DNA of 64,000 nucleotides, taken from CAVTPU01 sp963736695 (GTDB lineage Bacteria; Actinomycetota; Actinomycetes; Mycobacteriales; Micromonosporaceae). Positions within the stretch are counted from its first letter, which is position 1. Each line of letters begins with the position of its first letter. Below the pieces are notes generated by a model, which saw only the letters and a program-made list of their open reading frames with translations, was not told where the DNA came from and did not search any database. Positions 53,007 to 61,952 of the stretch are shown here, piece by piece. Where the stretch lies: the NCBI GenBank assembly GCA_963736695.1, contig CAVTPU010000004.1, positions 682,001 through 746,000 of the forward strand, read 5' to 3'. The position numbers and the translations under genes were made by a program.

Positions 53007-53438
53007 GTGGGACATAGCATCGTGCTACCCGGTCAGGGCGCCGACTACGACTGGGCACAGGACCACGTCACGATCAAGACGCCGGTCGAGCTCACCGACG
53101 GTCGGGTGACCGTCGTCGAGGACATCCTCAAGCCGGGCTTCCATCTGCCCCGGCACCACCACAAGCAGATGGTCGAGATCTTCTACGTCCTCGACGGTGA
53201 GGTGACCTTCACCTTCGACGCCGAGACCATCGTCGCCGGACCAGGTTCGGTGATCAACGTGCCGCCCGGCGTCCGCCACGCCGCCAGCTGTCCAGACGGC
53301 GGCAAGCTGATCACCATCTTCACCCCGGGCGGGTTCGACCGCTATCTCGCCGAACTCGCGACGCTCACCGAGCCAGACTTCGCCGACGCGACGCTCATGC
53401 GAACCCTCGAGGAGAAATACGACATCTGGCCCGCGTGA
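53007..53438 (+). CDS. Cupin-domain protein
   Basis: The 143-residue protein is a single-domain cupin with the two motifs PRHHHKQMVEIFYVLDGEVTFTF (three consecutive His and a Glu for metal binding) and INVPPGVRHAASC. The first lies at about residues 49-71. Such proteins bind Fe, Mn or Zn and may be enzymes or small-ligand sensors. Its start is a GTG after a GGAAAGGA ribosome site. It faces the flavoprotein gene divergently across 189 bases and runs into the convergent TPR gene. Confidence 0.82.
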   Translation: MGHSIVLPGQGADYDWAQDHVTIKTPVELTDGRVTVVEDILKPGFHLPRHHHKQMVEIFYVLDGEVTFTFDAETIVAGPGSVINVPPGVRHAASCPDGGKLITIFTPGGFDRYLAELATLTEPDFADATLMRTLEEKYDIWPA

Positions 53439-53467
53439 CGGCTTTGGCGCTTCTGGCCCTGGTCCGG

Positions 53468-54223
53468 TCACCAGAAGCGCCACCAGGGCTTGGCGGCACT
53501 CGTGAGGTTCCGCGCCCGCTCCACCTGCTCCTGCACGTCGGCATCGTCGACATTCGCGAAGCGGGTGATGACGTAGTCCCACTGGGCAAGGGCATCGTCG
53601 CGACGACCCAGGTCTCGCAGGGCCGCGCCGGCGCTGGTCGCCATCCAGGCCACGAACTCCTGCACGCTGGGACGATGGTCGTCATGGAAGCGGCGAATCG
53701 CCTCCACCCACAGGGTGACGGCCTCCTGGTCGCGGTCGAGGTCGCGAAGAGTTCCGCCATGGTTGAGTGCCGCTTTAGCTAACTCCTCGCTGACGACCGT
53801 CTCGTCCTTGGAGTGGTCCCACGGGCGATAGTCGATGCGTCGAGCCAGTTCCTCAAGGGCGTGGATCCGCTCGTCGATCCGGCCGAGTTTGTCGAGAACG
53901 ATGGCCTTGCCGCCCCACGCCACGGCCAGATTCTGACGGAACACATCCTCGGGGCGATTGCCGAACATGTTGATCACCATCTCGTAGCGGGCTAAAGCCC
54001 GCTCCTCCGACACGTGATACCGAGTGATATACGCGCCCCAGGTCAGGGCATCAGCGACCCGACGGCCCACCATCGGGTCCGGGCTGTGCTGAAAACGCGC
54101 TATCAGGCTGTCGTAGGTATCCAGCGCCTCGCGCCAACTCCCGCCGCCCGACTTCAGCTGCAAGGCTTTGCCCGCCTCGAACATCGAATTGGCGACCTCA
54201 CGGTCGTCGCCAGCATGAAGCAT
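53468..54223 (-). CDS. TPR-repeat protein
   Basis: The ATG at 54223 (MLHAGDDREVANSMFEAGKAL) has AAAGGA 8 bases upstream; an ATG at 54259 overlaps the previous gene's stop (ATGA) and is an alternative. The 251-residue protein is all helical with TPR-like units (WREALDTYDSLIARF, ALARYEMVINMFG, ALNHGGTLRDLDRDQEAVTLW, ALRDLGRRDDALAQWDYVITRF) and a Trp-rich end KPWWRFW. It is probably a cytoplasmic scaffold or partner of the LRR protein encoded directly upstream. No catalytic residues are seen. Confidence 0.8.
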   Translation of the reverse strand: MLHAGDDREVANSMFEAGKALQLKSGGGSWREALDTYDSLIARFQHSPDPMVGRRVADALTWGAYITRYHVSEERALARYEMVINMFGNRPEDVFRQNLAVAWGGKAIVLDKLGRIDERIHALEELARRIDYRPWDHSKDETVVSEELAKAALNHGGTLRDLDRDQEAVTLWVEAIRRFHDDHRPSVQEFVAWMATSAGAALRDLGRRDDALAQWDYVITRFANVDDADVQEQVERARNLTSAAKPWWRFW

Positions 54224-54255
54224 GTCGATTGTCCTTTCTCTCACCACACGCGTCG

Positions 54256-55194
54256 TCATTCCGATGCGGCGACATATCGCCGATCGGAGTGACGACGATT
54301 CAAGCCACGATTCTCGGACAGGTCCACGTCAACTCCGGCGCCGACCAGTTCGTCGGTCAGCCGTCTCACCATCTCCTCGCTGAGAAAGTGATGGTGCAGG
54401 TCGAGTCGTCTCAGATGGGTCAGCGGCTGCCCCGCGAGCAACGCCGCAGCCCCATCGTCGGACAGCATGCCCAGTGACAGGTCCAGAGTCGACAGACGGG
54501 CCACGATGGGCGCGCTCGCGACCGCCGCCGCCACCTGGTCGGCGATCTCGGCGTCACGCAAGCCGAGATAGGTCAACGCCGGCAGCCTCGTCCCTGCCAA
54601 GAACGGCGCCAGGTCGTCCACCGTGGTGGTTCCCCCATAGTTGGCCACGCCGAGCCACAGCTCCAGATGCGTCAACTCGGGCATGTCACACTCCCCGACC
54701 GCTCGCACGACGTGAGACGGCAACCCTCCGGTCTCGAAGGCCAGCTCTCGCAGGTGCGGATAGGTTCCCGGCCGCAACGCGACTTTGGACCCGCCGCGCA
54801 CTCGCAACACCCGCAATCCGGGGAAAGCCTCCAACAGCGGGGTGACATCGGACTGAATGATCCAGGAGATCTCATTCTCATCACAGGTCATCTCACCGAT
54901 AAAGAGCGCGGAGAGGTTCGTCAACACACTCGCTGCTTCGATGAGGCTTCCCATCGGCGCCTCGTTCTCAAAGCTCTCACCCCATTCACCCACGATGAGC
55001 GCGGCGATCTGGCCCGCCCACGGCTCGGCGAGCAGGCCCGAGAGATACCTTTCGAACGGCGGTTCCTCGTCGAAGTTGGTGGCGATTCGCCACGCCACCG
55101 ACGCTGGATCGACATCGTCGGGCAACAGCATGCCGGGGACGTATTCCCGCACCGGCAGGCCGTGGAATGTGGTGATGTGTCGGCCGATCCCCAT
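54256..55194 (-). CDS. STM4015-family leucine-rich-repeat protein
   Basis: The ATG at 55194 (MGIGRHITTFHGLPVREY) follows GGAGGA with 5 bases between; the frame is open to 55338. The 312-residue protein has leucine-rich repeats in the C-terminal two thirds (YPHLRELAFETGG, MPELTHLELWLG, LPALTYLGLRDA, VARLSTLDLSLG, LTHLRRLDLHHHFLS). The N-terminal part with FHGLPVREY and a long acidic segment matches the STM4015 family, a protein of unknown function usually encoded beside other STM401x genes. Those partners are absent; a TPR gene is coupled to it instead. Confidence 0.8.
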   Translation of the reverse strand: MGIGRHITTFHGLPVREYVPGMLLPDDVDPASVAWRIATNFDEEPPFERYLSGLLAEPWAGQIAALIVGEWGESFENEAPMGSLIEAASVLTNLSALFIGEMTCDENEISWIIQSDVTPLLEAFPGLRVLRVRGGSKVALRPGTYPHLRELAFETGGLPSHVVRAVGECDMPELTHLELWLGVANYGGTTTVDDLAPFLAGTRLPALTYLGLRDAEIADQVAAAVASAPIVARLSTLDLSLGMLSDDGAAALLAGQPLTHLRRLDLHHHFLSEEMVRRLTDELVGAGVDVDLSENRGLNRRHSDRRYVAASE

Positions 55195-55448
55195 GTGTTC
55201 CTCCGATATCTCATCTGTGCGCTGGGCGAGGCTAACAATCGGGACCGACATTCGACTCATGGGGGCCGGGGCGACGATCAAGATCTCGTGACGCCCACCT
55301 TCGCCCCCGCTTGTGTATAGTGACGCTGTCGAATTCATCGATGTGTTACACGCGGTTCACGACGTGCCCACATGTCCCTGCTATGTGGGCACGACGGACT
55401 TGCCGGCGGTCCCCACGGCGACCGCCACACACTCGCCGGAGGTTCTCT

Positions 55449-56954
55449 ATGAGGTTTGCCCGCCACCTGTTCGCGTCCGTGCTCGTCATCACGCTCACCG
55501 GCGCCTTACCGCCCACCGACGCACAGTCTCATCCCGACAACCAGTCGCACCCGGTTGCGCGGGCATGGCTGACCACCGGCGACCAGACAAACCTGCTGGC
55601 CGAGCAGCCTGCCGACGCCCTCGGCGCGCCCGTCGACGGGGTCGGGACCATCACGGTCGACCCGGCAGAGTCGTTCCAGCGCATCGAGGGTTTCGGCGCG
55701 TCGATCACCGACTCCTCCGCTCATCTGCTGGCGGAGTCACCCGATCGAGATAAGATCATGCGTACGTTGTTCGACCCCCGCCACGGACTCGGGTTGAGCT
55801 ATCTGCGGCAGCCGATCGGCGCCTCGGACTTCGTCTCGGGACCGGCCTACACCTATGACGACCTCGCCCCCGGCGAGACCGACTTCGCGATGCGCAGGTT
55901 CTCGATCGCGCACGATCGCGCCCAGATCCTGCCGCTGCTGCGCCAGGCTCGCGCGCTCAACCCGAACCTGAAGATCATGGCGACGCCGTGGAGCCCGCCG
56001 GCGTGGATGAAGACCAGCGGCTCGCTCGTCGGCGGACGCTTCATCGACGACCCGCGCTACTACCAGGCGTACGCGCGATACCTCGTGCGCTTCGTCGAGG
56101 AGTATCGCCGCGCGGGCGTACCCATCGATGTGTTGACTCTGCAAAACGAGCCACAGAACCGCAATCCGAGCGGCTATCCCGGCATGGAGTTGCGCGACAC
56201 GGAGCAGGCGCGGCTGGTCAAGCTCCTCGGCCCCGCGCTGCGGCGCGCCGGGCTGGACACGAAGCTGTTGGGATATGACCACAACTGGTCGCTGCACCCC
56301 AACGACGGCGGTCCGGCCGACGACCCCGCCAATCCCGACTACGCCCAGGCTCTGCTGTCCGACCCCGACGCGCGACGTTATCTGGCCGGTACGGCGTTTC
56401 ACTGCTACTACGGCGACCCGGCCAACCAGTCGACCCTGCATGACGCGTTCCCCGACAAGGACATCTATTTCACCGAATGCTCGGGATCGACGTCGGCCAA
56501 CCCGGCCACCACATTTCCCGACACGCTGCACTGGCACACCCGTTATCTCACCGTCGGCGCCGTTCGCAACTGGGCAAAGACCGTCATCACGTGGAACGTC
56601 GCGCTGGACCCCACGGGCGGCCCGCACACCGGCGGTTGTGGCACCTGCTTCGGTGTGGTCACCATCGACCCGACCACCGGTCACGCGACGCCCACCGCCG
56701 ACTACTACGTCTTCGGGCACGTGACCCGATTCGTCAAGCCCGGGGCGGTGCGCATCGGTTCGACCGTCGCCGGCAACATCTGGAACGTCGCATTCCGCAA
56801 CCGTGACGGCTCGGTCGTGGTCGTCGCCGTCAACGACGACTGGGGCACCGGCTCGCAACGCTTCAACCTGCGGATGGGCGACGAGGCGTTCTCCTATGAG
56901 TTGGCCGCCGGCGCGGTCGCGACCTTCGTGCTGCCGGCACGCTCCCCCCGATAA
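55449..56954 (+). CDS. Secreted GH30 glucosylceramidase-like glycosidase
   Basis: The ATG at 55449 follows GGAGG by 7 bases. The 501-residue protein has a signal peptide (MRFARHLFASVLVITLTG) and a GH30 domain: GFGASITDSSA, MATPWSPPAWMK, acid/base Glu234 (LQNEPQN) and nucleophile Glu343 (FTECSGS). The terminal beta domain is complete. GH30 enzymes of this type cleave beta-glucosides such as glucosylceramide or beta-1,6-glucans; the substrate cannot be fixed. The GH3 gene follows 30 bases later on the same strand. Confidence 0.92.
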   Translation: MRFARHLFASVLVITLTGALPPTDAQSHPDNQSHPVARAWLTTGDQTNLLAEQPADALGAPVDGVGTITVDPAESFQRIEGFGASITDSSAHLLAESPDRDKIMRTLFDPRHGLGLSYLRQPIGASDFVSGPAYTYDDLAPGETDFAMRRFSIAHDRAQILPLLRQARALNPNLKIMATPWSPPAWMKTSGSLVGGRFIDDPRYYQAYARYLVRFVEEYRRAGVPIDVLTLQNEPQNRNPSGYPGMELRDTEQARLVKLLGPALRRAGLDTKLLGYDHNWSLHPNDGGPADDPANPDYAQALLSDPDARRYLAGTAFHCYYGDPANQSTLHDAFPDKDIYFTECSGSTSANPATTFPDTLHWHTRYLTVGAVRNWAKTVITWNVALDPTGGPHTGGCGTCFGVVTIDPTTGHATPTADYYVFGHVTRFVKPGAVRIGSTVAGNIWNVAFRNRDGSVVVVAVNDDWGTGSQRFNLRMGDEAFSYELAAGAVATFVLPARSPR

Positions 56955-56984
56955 CCCGCACGCCTGACGACGACGAGGAGACTC

Positions 56985-58928
56985 ATGAAGCTGACGAAAT
57001 CCGCGTGGCTCCTGCTCCCGCTGGTGCTCGCGACCGTTCCGCTCGGGGCCGCGCCATCCGCGGCTGCGGGCCTGCCCTATGAGAATGCGAACCTGTCGAC
57101 ATCCGCACGAGTGGCGGACCTGCTCGGCCGCATGACCCTGGCCGAAAAGGTCGGCCAGATGACGCAGACCGAGCGTTATCAGGTCTATGACGACGCGACT
57201 CCGATCACCACATGGAACCTCGGCAGCATCCTGTCGGGCGGCGGATCGACGCCCGCGGAGAACACGCCGACGGCGTGGGCCGACATGGTCGACCGGTTTC
57301 AACGCGCGGCGATGGCGACCAGGCTGCACATTCCGCTCATCTATGGCATCGACTCCGTGCACGGTGACGGAAACATGCAAGGCGCGACGATATTTCCGCA
57401 CAACATCGGCCTCGGGGCGACCCGTGACCCCGAACTGGTGCGCGAGGTCGCACACGTGACCGCAGCCGAGACCCGCGCCAGTGGACCACAGTGGACATTC
57501 GCGCCGTGCATCTGCGTGGCCCGCGACGACCGTTGGGGCCGCACCTATGAAAGCTTTGGCGAGGACCCCGAGCTGGCGATAAAGATGGAGACCGCGATCG
57601 ACGGCTTCCAGGGTCCGCGCGGTCACCTGTCCGACCCCGACCGGATGCTGGCCACGGCCAAACACTACGCGGGCGACGGAGACACGACCTACGGCACCGC
57701 CACCGGTGACTACAAGATCGACCAAGGCGTGGCGATCACCAGCCACGAGGACTTCTGGAACGTGGCGTTGCGCCAATACGGCCCGGCGGTTCGCCGTCAT
57801 GACGTGGGCACCGTCATGCCGTCATATTCCAGTGTGGACTGGACCGAGGACGGCGTCGGCAATCCGGTCAAGATGCACGCTCACAAGGACCTCATCGACG
57901 GAGTCCTCAAAGGCTCGATGGACTTCGACGGCTTCGTCATCAGCGACTGGGAGGGAATTCACCAGATTCCCGGCGACTGGCCGACCCAGGTTCGCACCGG
58001 TGTCAACGCCGGCATCGACATGATGATGGAGCCCAACCAATATCAGAGCTTCGAGACCACGCTCATCGCCGAGGTCCAGGCCGGTCGCGTGAGCATGAAC
58101 CGAATCAATGACGCCGTACGCCGTATTCTCACGAAGAAGTTCGAGTTGGGACTCTTCGAGCACCCCTACACCGACCGCCGCAACCTCTCCGCGATCGGCT
58201 CCCCCGCCCACCACGCGCTCGCCCGCGAGGCCGTCGCGAAGTCGCAGGTGCTGCTCAAGAACGACCACGCCACGCTGCCGATTCGCGGTCAGCGGGTCTA
58301 CGTCGCCGGCAGCAACGCCAACAACATCGGCAACCAGGCCGGTGGTTGGACGCTGACCTGGCAAGGTGGTTCCACCAACCAGATTCCCGGCACCACCGTC
58401 CTCGATGGGGTCCGCGCGGCCGCCGGAACCGACCGGATCACCTTCAGCCCCGACGCGTCGCTGCCGATCGGACGCGATGACATCGGCATCGTCGTCGTCG
58501 GCGAGACGCCCTATTCCGAGGGATTCGGCGACGTCGGCGGGCCGCAGTGGGCTTGGGATCCGGGTGACAATGGTGTTCCGCGCCCGGTGAAGGACATGCG
58601 CCTCTCGCCGGCCGACTCCGCCGCGGTCGACCGGGTCTGCGCCGCCGCGGCGCGCTGCGCCGTGGTCATCGTCTCCGGCCGGCCGTTGATCCTCGACCCC
58701 CGGCAACTGGCGAACATCGACGCCCTCGTCGCGGCGTGGCTGCCCGGCAGCGAGGGAGCCGGCGTCGCCGACACCCTCTTCGGCACGCGCCCCTTCACCG
58801 GCAAACTCCCCGTCACCTGGCCGCGGACGCTCGACCAAGAGCCCATCAACGTCGGCGACGTGAACTATGACCCGCTGTATCCGTTCGGATATGGGCTCCG
58901 GACGAAGGCCCACGAGCACAACGACTGA
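56985..58928 (+). CDS. Secreted GH3 beta-glucosidase
   Basis: The 647-residue protein has a signal peptide ending near PSAAAG (residue 29) and the two GH3 domains. The nucleophile is Asp321 in GFVISDWEG, and the substrate pocket motifs GIDSVHGDGN, KHYAGDGDT and FAPCICVARDDRWGR are present as in exo-beta-glucanases. It would finish breakdown of oligosaccharides freed by the GH30 enzyme. GAGGAG lies 6 bases before the start. A strong hairpin follows the stop. Confidence 0.93.
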   Translation: MKLTKSAWLLLPLVLATVPLGAAPSAAAGLPYENANLSTSARVADLLGRMTLAEKVGQMTQTERYQVYDDATPITTWNLGSILSGGGSTPAENTPTAWADMVDRFQRAAMATRLHIPLIYGIDSVHGDGNMQGATIFPHNIGLGATRDPELVREVAHVTAAETRASGPQWTFAPCICVARDDRWGRTYESFGEDPELAIKMETAIDGFQGPRGHLSDPDRMLATAKHYAGDGDTTYGTATGDYKIDQGVAITSHEDFWNVALRQYGPAVRRHDVGTVMPSYSSVDWTEDGVGNPVKMHAHKDLIDGVLKGSMDFDGFVISDWEGIHQIPGDWPTQVRTGVNAGIDMMMEPNQYQSFETTLIAEVQAGRVSMNRINDAVRRILTKKFELGLFEHPYTDRRNLSAIGSPAHHALAREAVAKSQVLLKNDHATLPIRGQRVYVAGSNANNIGNQAGGWTLTWQGGSTNQIPGTTVLDGVRAAAGTDRITFSPDASLPIGRDDIGIVVVGETPYSEGFGDVGGPQWAWDPGDNGVPRPVKDMRLSPADSAAVDRVCAAAARCAVVIVSGRPLILDPRQLANIDALVAAWLPGSEGAGVADTLFGTRPFTGKLPVTWPRTLDQEPINVGDVNYDPLYPFGYGLRTKAHEHND

Positions 58929-58942
58929 TCGATTCGAGGGAT

Positions 58943-58979
58943 CTGTGCGGCGAGGAGCCATCCGCTCCTCGCCGCACAG
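58943..58979 (+). terminator. 15-base-pair GC hairpin terminator after the GH3 gene
   Basis: Arms 58943-58957 and 58965-58979 are perfectly complementary with a 7-base loop, 14 bases after the GH3 stop. A diverged copy of the same hairpin is found at 61698-61734. Confidence 0.8.
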
Positions 58980-59045
58980 CCTTGTATGCGTGCGAGTCGA
59001 TCCGAGGCCCGGAAGGGCTTCAGTTGACGGCCTTTCAGGCCGACA

Positions 59046-60341
59046 ATGGACGCCATGTTCTCCCCCACCGAAGTCGCCATTCTTATGACGATCACGACCG
59101 TCCTGACCATCTGGATTGGTACTGCTCTGCTCCTGACACTTCAGCGCCGCTCCGAAAGCCAGCGGGTGGACGGAGCCACCGCCCAATTCCTCACGGCTGT
59201 CGAACTGCTCGGCAGCGACAAGTCCACCGTGCGGGTCGGCGGACTCCTCGCCCTCGAGCGCCTCGGCCAAACACATCCCGCGCTTCGTCAAGTCGCTATT
59301 GACATGATCTGCGCATACCTTCGCGGGCCCTACCAACCACCAGCAACGTTCCTCCGAAACAACGTCCCGTCATCGCCGGAACACCCGACGGTGGCCGAGC
59401 CAACATGCGATGCCGAGCAAGACGCCACTCGCGGTCGCGAACTTCAGATTCGCCTCATCGCTCAACGCATTCTGCGCGATCACACCAGGCCAATGTCGAA
59501 CACCAAGAAGTCGCCCGACTATTGGCTCGGGACCGCCGGCGAACGCATGAACATCGACCTCACCGGCGCGACGCTGTTCAACTTCGGCCTCGCGGGATGC
59601 GCCCCCGGTGCGATCACGCTATGGAACGCGCAGCTCCACGGCTCCACTCACCTCAGTCAGATGCAGGTTCATGGGAGCACGATTTTGAGCAACGCGCGGT
59701 TCCACGGCTCGGTGCACTTGTCCTGGACGAGATTCCGGGAATCAGTCGCCATGCGGAACACTCAGTTTCACGACTACGCGGAATTCATCGGAGTGTGCTT
59801 CGACAAGAGGGCCGATCTCTCGGGGGCACAGTTCCACCGCTGGGCCAAGATTAGCGACATGCGGTTTCACATGGATGCCCCGATGGCCAAAGTACAGTTT
59901 CACCGATACGCCGACTTGGAAAGGACATGGTTTCACGGACCCATCGACGTGCAAGGGGTGCAGTTTCATGAGTACGTCAACTTGGGTGACGTACGATTCT
60001 TTCAGTACGTCAAACTGAGTGAGGTGCGATTCCACGGGAATGTCAACCTGAGTGGAGCTGAATTTCGCGACGACGCCGACCTGAGCGGGCTGCGATTCGA
60101 TAAAGATGTAGACTTGAGGGAGTCGCAGTTCCATGGGAACGCGGACCTGAGTGGAGCGCAATTCTCTGGTAGGTCCGACATAGACATGGTGGTGTTTCAT
60201 CAAGATGTCGACCTGGCCGGAGCACTCGTCCGTCCGGGTTCGTCTCTGCCGGCTGGCTGGGCCACTCGCCCTGGTCCGGAAGAGGGTCTGCTGGTGGTCG
60301 CCTCCCACAACACCCCTGCCCCGGATCAAACGAACCGATGA
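59046..60341 (+). CDS. Membrane-anchored pentapeptide-repeat protein
   Basis: The 431-residue protein has one N-terminal membrane helix (about 10-31, MTITTVLTIWIGTALLLT), a linker with a charged segment (RSESQRVDGATAQFLTAVELLG), and from about residue 165 a run of pentapeptide repeats. The later repeats follow a ten-residue rhythm such as QFHGNADLSG and RFHGNVNLSG, giving a right-handed quadrilateral beta helix on the cytoplasmic or outer face. The DNA shows the same 30-base period from about 59620 to 60210. Only one of seven tyrosine codons is TAT, unlike the backbone. Its stop overlaps the start of the truncated FAD gene (ATGA). Confidence 0.85.
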   Translation: MDAMFSPTEVAILMTITTVLTIWIGTALLLTLQRRSESQRVDGATAQFLTAVELLGSDKSTVRVGGLLALERLGQTHPALRQVAIDMICAYLRGPYQPPATFLRNNVPSSPEHPTVAEPTCDAEQDATRGRELQIRLIAQRILRDHTRPMSNTKKSPDYWLGTAGERMNIDLTGATLFNFGLAGCAPGAITLWNAQLHGSTHLSQMQVHGSTILSNARFHGSVHLSWTRFRESVAMRNTQFHDYAEFIGVCFDKRADLSGAQFHRWAKISDMRFHMDAPMAKVQFHRYADLERTWFHGPIDVQGVQFHEYVNLGDVRFFQYVKLSEVRFHGNVNLSGAEFRDDADLSGLRFDKDVDLRESQFHGNADLSGAQFSGRSDIDMVVFHQDVDLAGALVRPGSSLPAGWATRPGPEEGLLVVASHNTPAPDQTNR

Positions 60342-60550
60342 CTTTCGATGTAACGATTGTCGGGGGCGGAGCCTCGGGCGTTCTCTTGGCCGCCAACCTC
60401 GCCAGGATCGCGGCCTCGCGCGACATTCCACCACCGCGCGCCGGGATCATCGACGCGGGTCCGGGACTCCTCGGGGCCGGGGTCGCCTATCGCACCACGC
60501 ACGTGAACCACCTGCTCAACGTCAGGTCGAAACACTATGAGCGCACTGTC
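60338..60550 (+). pseudogene. Truncated copy of the FAD/NAD(P)-binding protein gene at 61953
   Basis: The first 63 or so codons (VTIVGGGASGVLLAANLARI, then NHLLNV) match the start of the intact gene at 61953, clearly a diverged copy. Past the NVRS codons a one-base insertion (about 60531-60536 compared with 62146-62150) shifts the frame, and the similarity fades out about 20 bases later. The reading frame stops at 60556. It starts in an ATGA overlap with the pentapeptide gene, so the original order may have been pentapeptide protein, then FAD protein. Confidence 0.8.
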
Positions 60551-60624
60551 CTGTAGTTCGCCGAAGCGCGCTGTCCGCAGCGGCTGCGGATGAGTGTTGT
60601 GCCGCTTCGCCCACGTGGCAGACG

Positions 60625-61317
60625 GTGGCCGAGACCATGGAAGATTGCTTTATGGATTCACTGCTCGCTGACCTTGACCACCCGGCGATCGACGCGTTCC
60701 TCGACGCCGTGGACGAGGTCATGAACAGCAATACGTTTCTACTCAAGGTCCGCGCCGACGTCCCGGTGCACCTGGGCAACCGAGTCGAGATCCTCGACGC
60801 ATTCCTCCGCGACCGACTGTTCCACGAGATGATGCTCGCCGCGGACCAGGCGCGCGACTGGTGGATGTTCCACGAGGTGCCGTGGGAGCCGGACGAACCC
60901 GGGGCACCAATGGCCGGCGCCCCGGGTTCGTTGGTCCGCGACGGGTTCCGCCTGACCCTCGACCCACTCGATGCCACCGGTATGGTCGTCCGCCTACGGT
61001 GGATGCTCACCGGCGCGTGCAGCCCCTACCGCCGACACCTGGATGAGGTGCGCGCGCGGGACCTGGTCAGCGGGTTCCTGCGGCAGGCGCTCGGACCCGT
61101 AGATGGCGCCTGTCCCGTCGAGCCGGACCGGAGGTCGGAGACCGAGAAGCCGTGGAAGTTCTGCACCGTATGGCCGGATTTCCTACGGGGCATGGACGAG
61201 CGGACCGACGAGTCGCACCAGCCAGCGTACTTCGAAGGCTGCGAGTCGGCCGACACCGCAACGTTCTTCCACCGAGGCGACGTCTTCTACCTCTTGCTCA
61301 CCAACGGCGCCCCATAG
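60625..61317 (+). CDS. Protein of unknown function (230 aa), accessory region
   Basis: A soluble, acidic protein starting at a GTG (the ATG at 60652 is an alternative). It has no recognised domain. It begins with LLADLDHPAIDAFLDAVDEVM and later has DWWMFHEVPWEPDEP, CSPYRRHLDEVRARDLV and FFHRGDVFYLLLTNG. It lies between the truncated FAD copy and the IS remnant. All three tyrosine codons are TAC, which, together with its place, suggests it came with the accessory segment. Confidence 0.55.
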   Translation: MAETMEDCFMDSLLADLDHPAIDAFLDAVDEVMNSNTFLLKVRADVPVHLGNRVEILDAFLRDRLFHEMMLAADQARDWWMFHEVPWEPDEPGAPMAGAPGSLVRDGFRLTLDPLDATGMVVRLRWMLTGACSPYRRHLDEVRARDLVSGFLRQALGPVDGACPVEPDRRSETEKPWKFCTVWPDFLRGMDERTDESHQPAYFEGCESADTATFFHRGDVFYLLLTNGAP

Positions 61318-61419
61318 CGTTGACAGAGTTCGCGAACGCGAGCCCATCGGCGTTGGAGTCGGTGTTCGGGCCTGGGTGCCGCCAGTTGCTCGACGCCGAC
61401 TGGCTGGCTGGCTGGCTGA

Positions 61420-61690
61420 GGTCATGGAACCGTTGCTGCCGGGGGAGAAGAAGGCGGGGCGACCTCCGAAGTGGACCAAGCGTCAGCTCATCGACGGCAT
61501 CAGGTGGCGGGTGCGAGCCGGGTCGCCGTGGCGGGACCTGTCGACAACGTACGCCCCGTGACAGACGGTGTATGGCCTGTTTCGACGGTGGCAGCGTAGG
61601 GGGGTGTGGCGGCGGATTCTGTCGCGATTGTAGGCCTTGGCCGACTTGGCCGCCGTCGATCGTGCCTACGCCGGCGCAGCGCGCTGCGCC
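61420..61690 (+). pseudogene. IS5-family transposase N-terminal remnant
   Basis: The frame reads VMEPLLPGEKKAGRPPKWTK and GIRWRVRAGSPWRDLSTTYAP, the helix-turn-helix region of IS5-type transposases, then a TGA (61559-61561) where Trp is expected, then continues QTVYGLFRRWQRRGVWRRILSRL to a TAG (61631-61633). The catalytic DDE part is missing. No terminal inverted repeats were identified. It is a decayed insertion. Confidence 0.75.
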
Positions 61691-61734
61691 GTGGTATCTG
61701 TGCGGCGAGGAGCCACCCGCCCCTCGCCGCACGG
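61679..61734. repeat. Diverged copy of the GH3 terminator, preceded by a GH3-like 17-mer
   Basis: The hairpin 61698-61734 matches the GH3 terminator at 58943-58979 except for a few substitutions that introduce a wobble and a mismatch in its stem. Immediately before it, 61679-61695 is identical to GH3 coding sequence at 58660-58676. In the original these two pieces are 266 bases apart, so the copy has a deletion. Confidence 0.65.
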
Positions 61735-61952
61735 TCCGTCTGGTCCATGCGCGACTAGGCAAGTAGCATCCACGCCGTGCGGATCACCTCGCCGAAGGGC
61801 TATCGGACCGGATCGCCTGACGAGTTCGCGAGCCGGCTCGAATCCGACGTGACCCCACACTATCCGGGCCGGCGTCACCGTGCTGCGTCCGGGTCTTTCA
61901 CACGGCGCCGCACGGTGAAGCCGACGTCACTGCCCCCGGGCGAGGCGAACCG

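Larger units (their letters stand above)
61318..61952. other. Rearranged stretch without an intact gene
   Basis: About 635 bases hold the IS5-type transposase remnant (61420-61690), a copied piece of GH3 sequence joined to the copied terminator hairpin (61679-61734), and a 63-codon frame from a GTG at 61777 that overlaps the FAD gene and has no recognisable domain. I see no intact gene. Confidence 0.55.

Noticed and set aside
60895..60929. 11-base-pair inverted repeat inside the unknown gene at 60625
   Set aside because: It falls in a Gly/Ala/Pro codon run (PGAPMAGAPG), where GC-rich codons easily pair; no reason to see a function.
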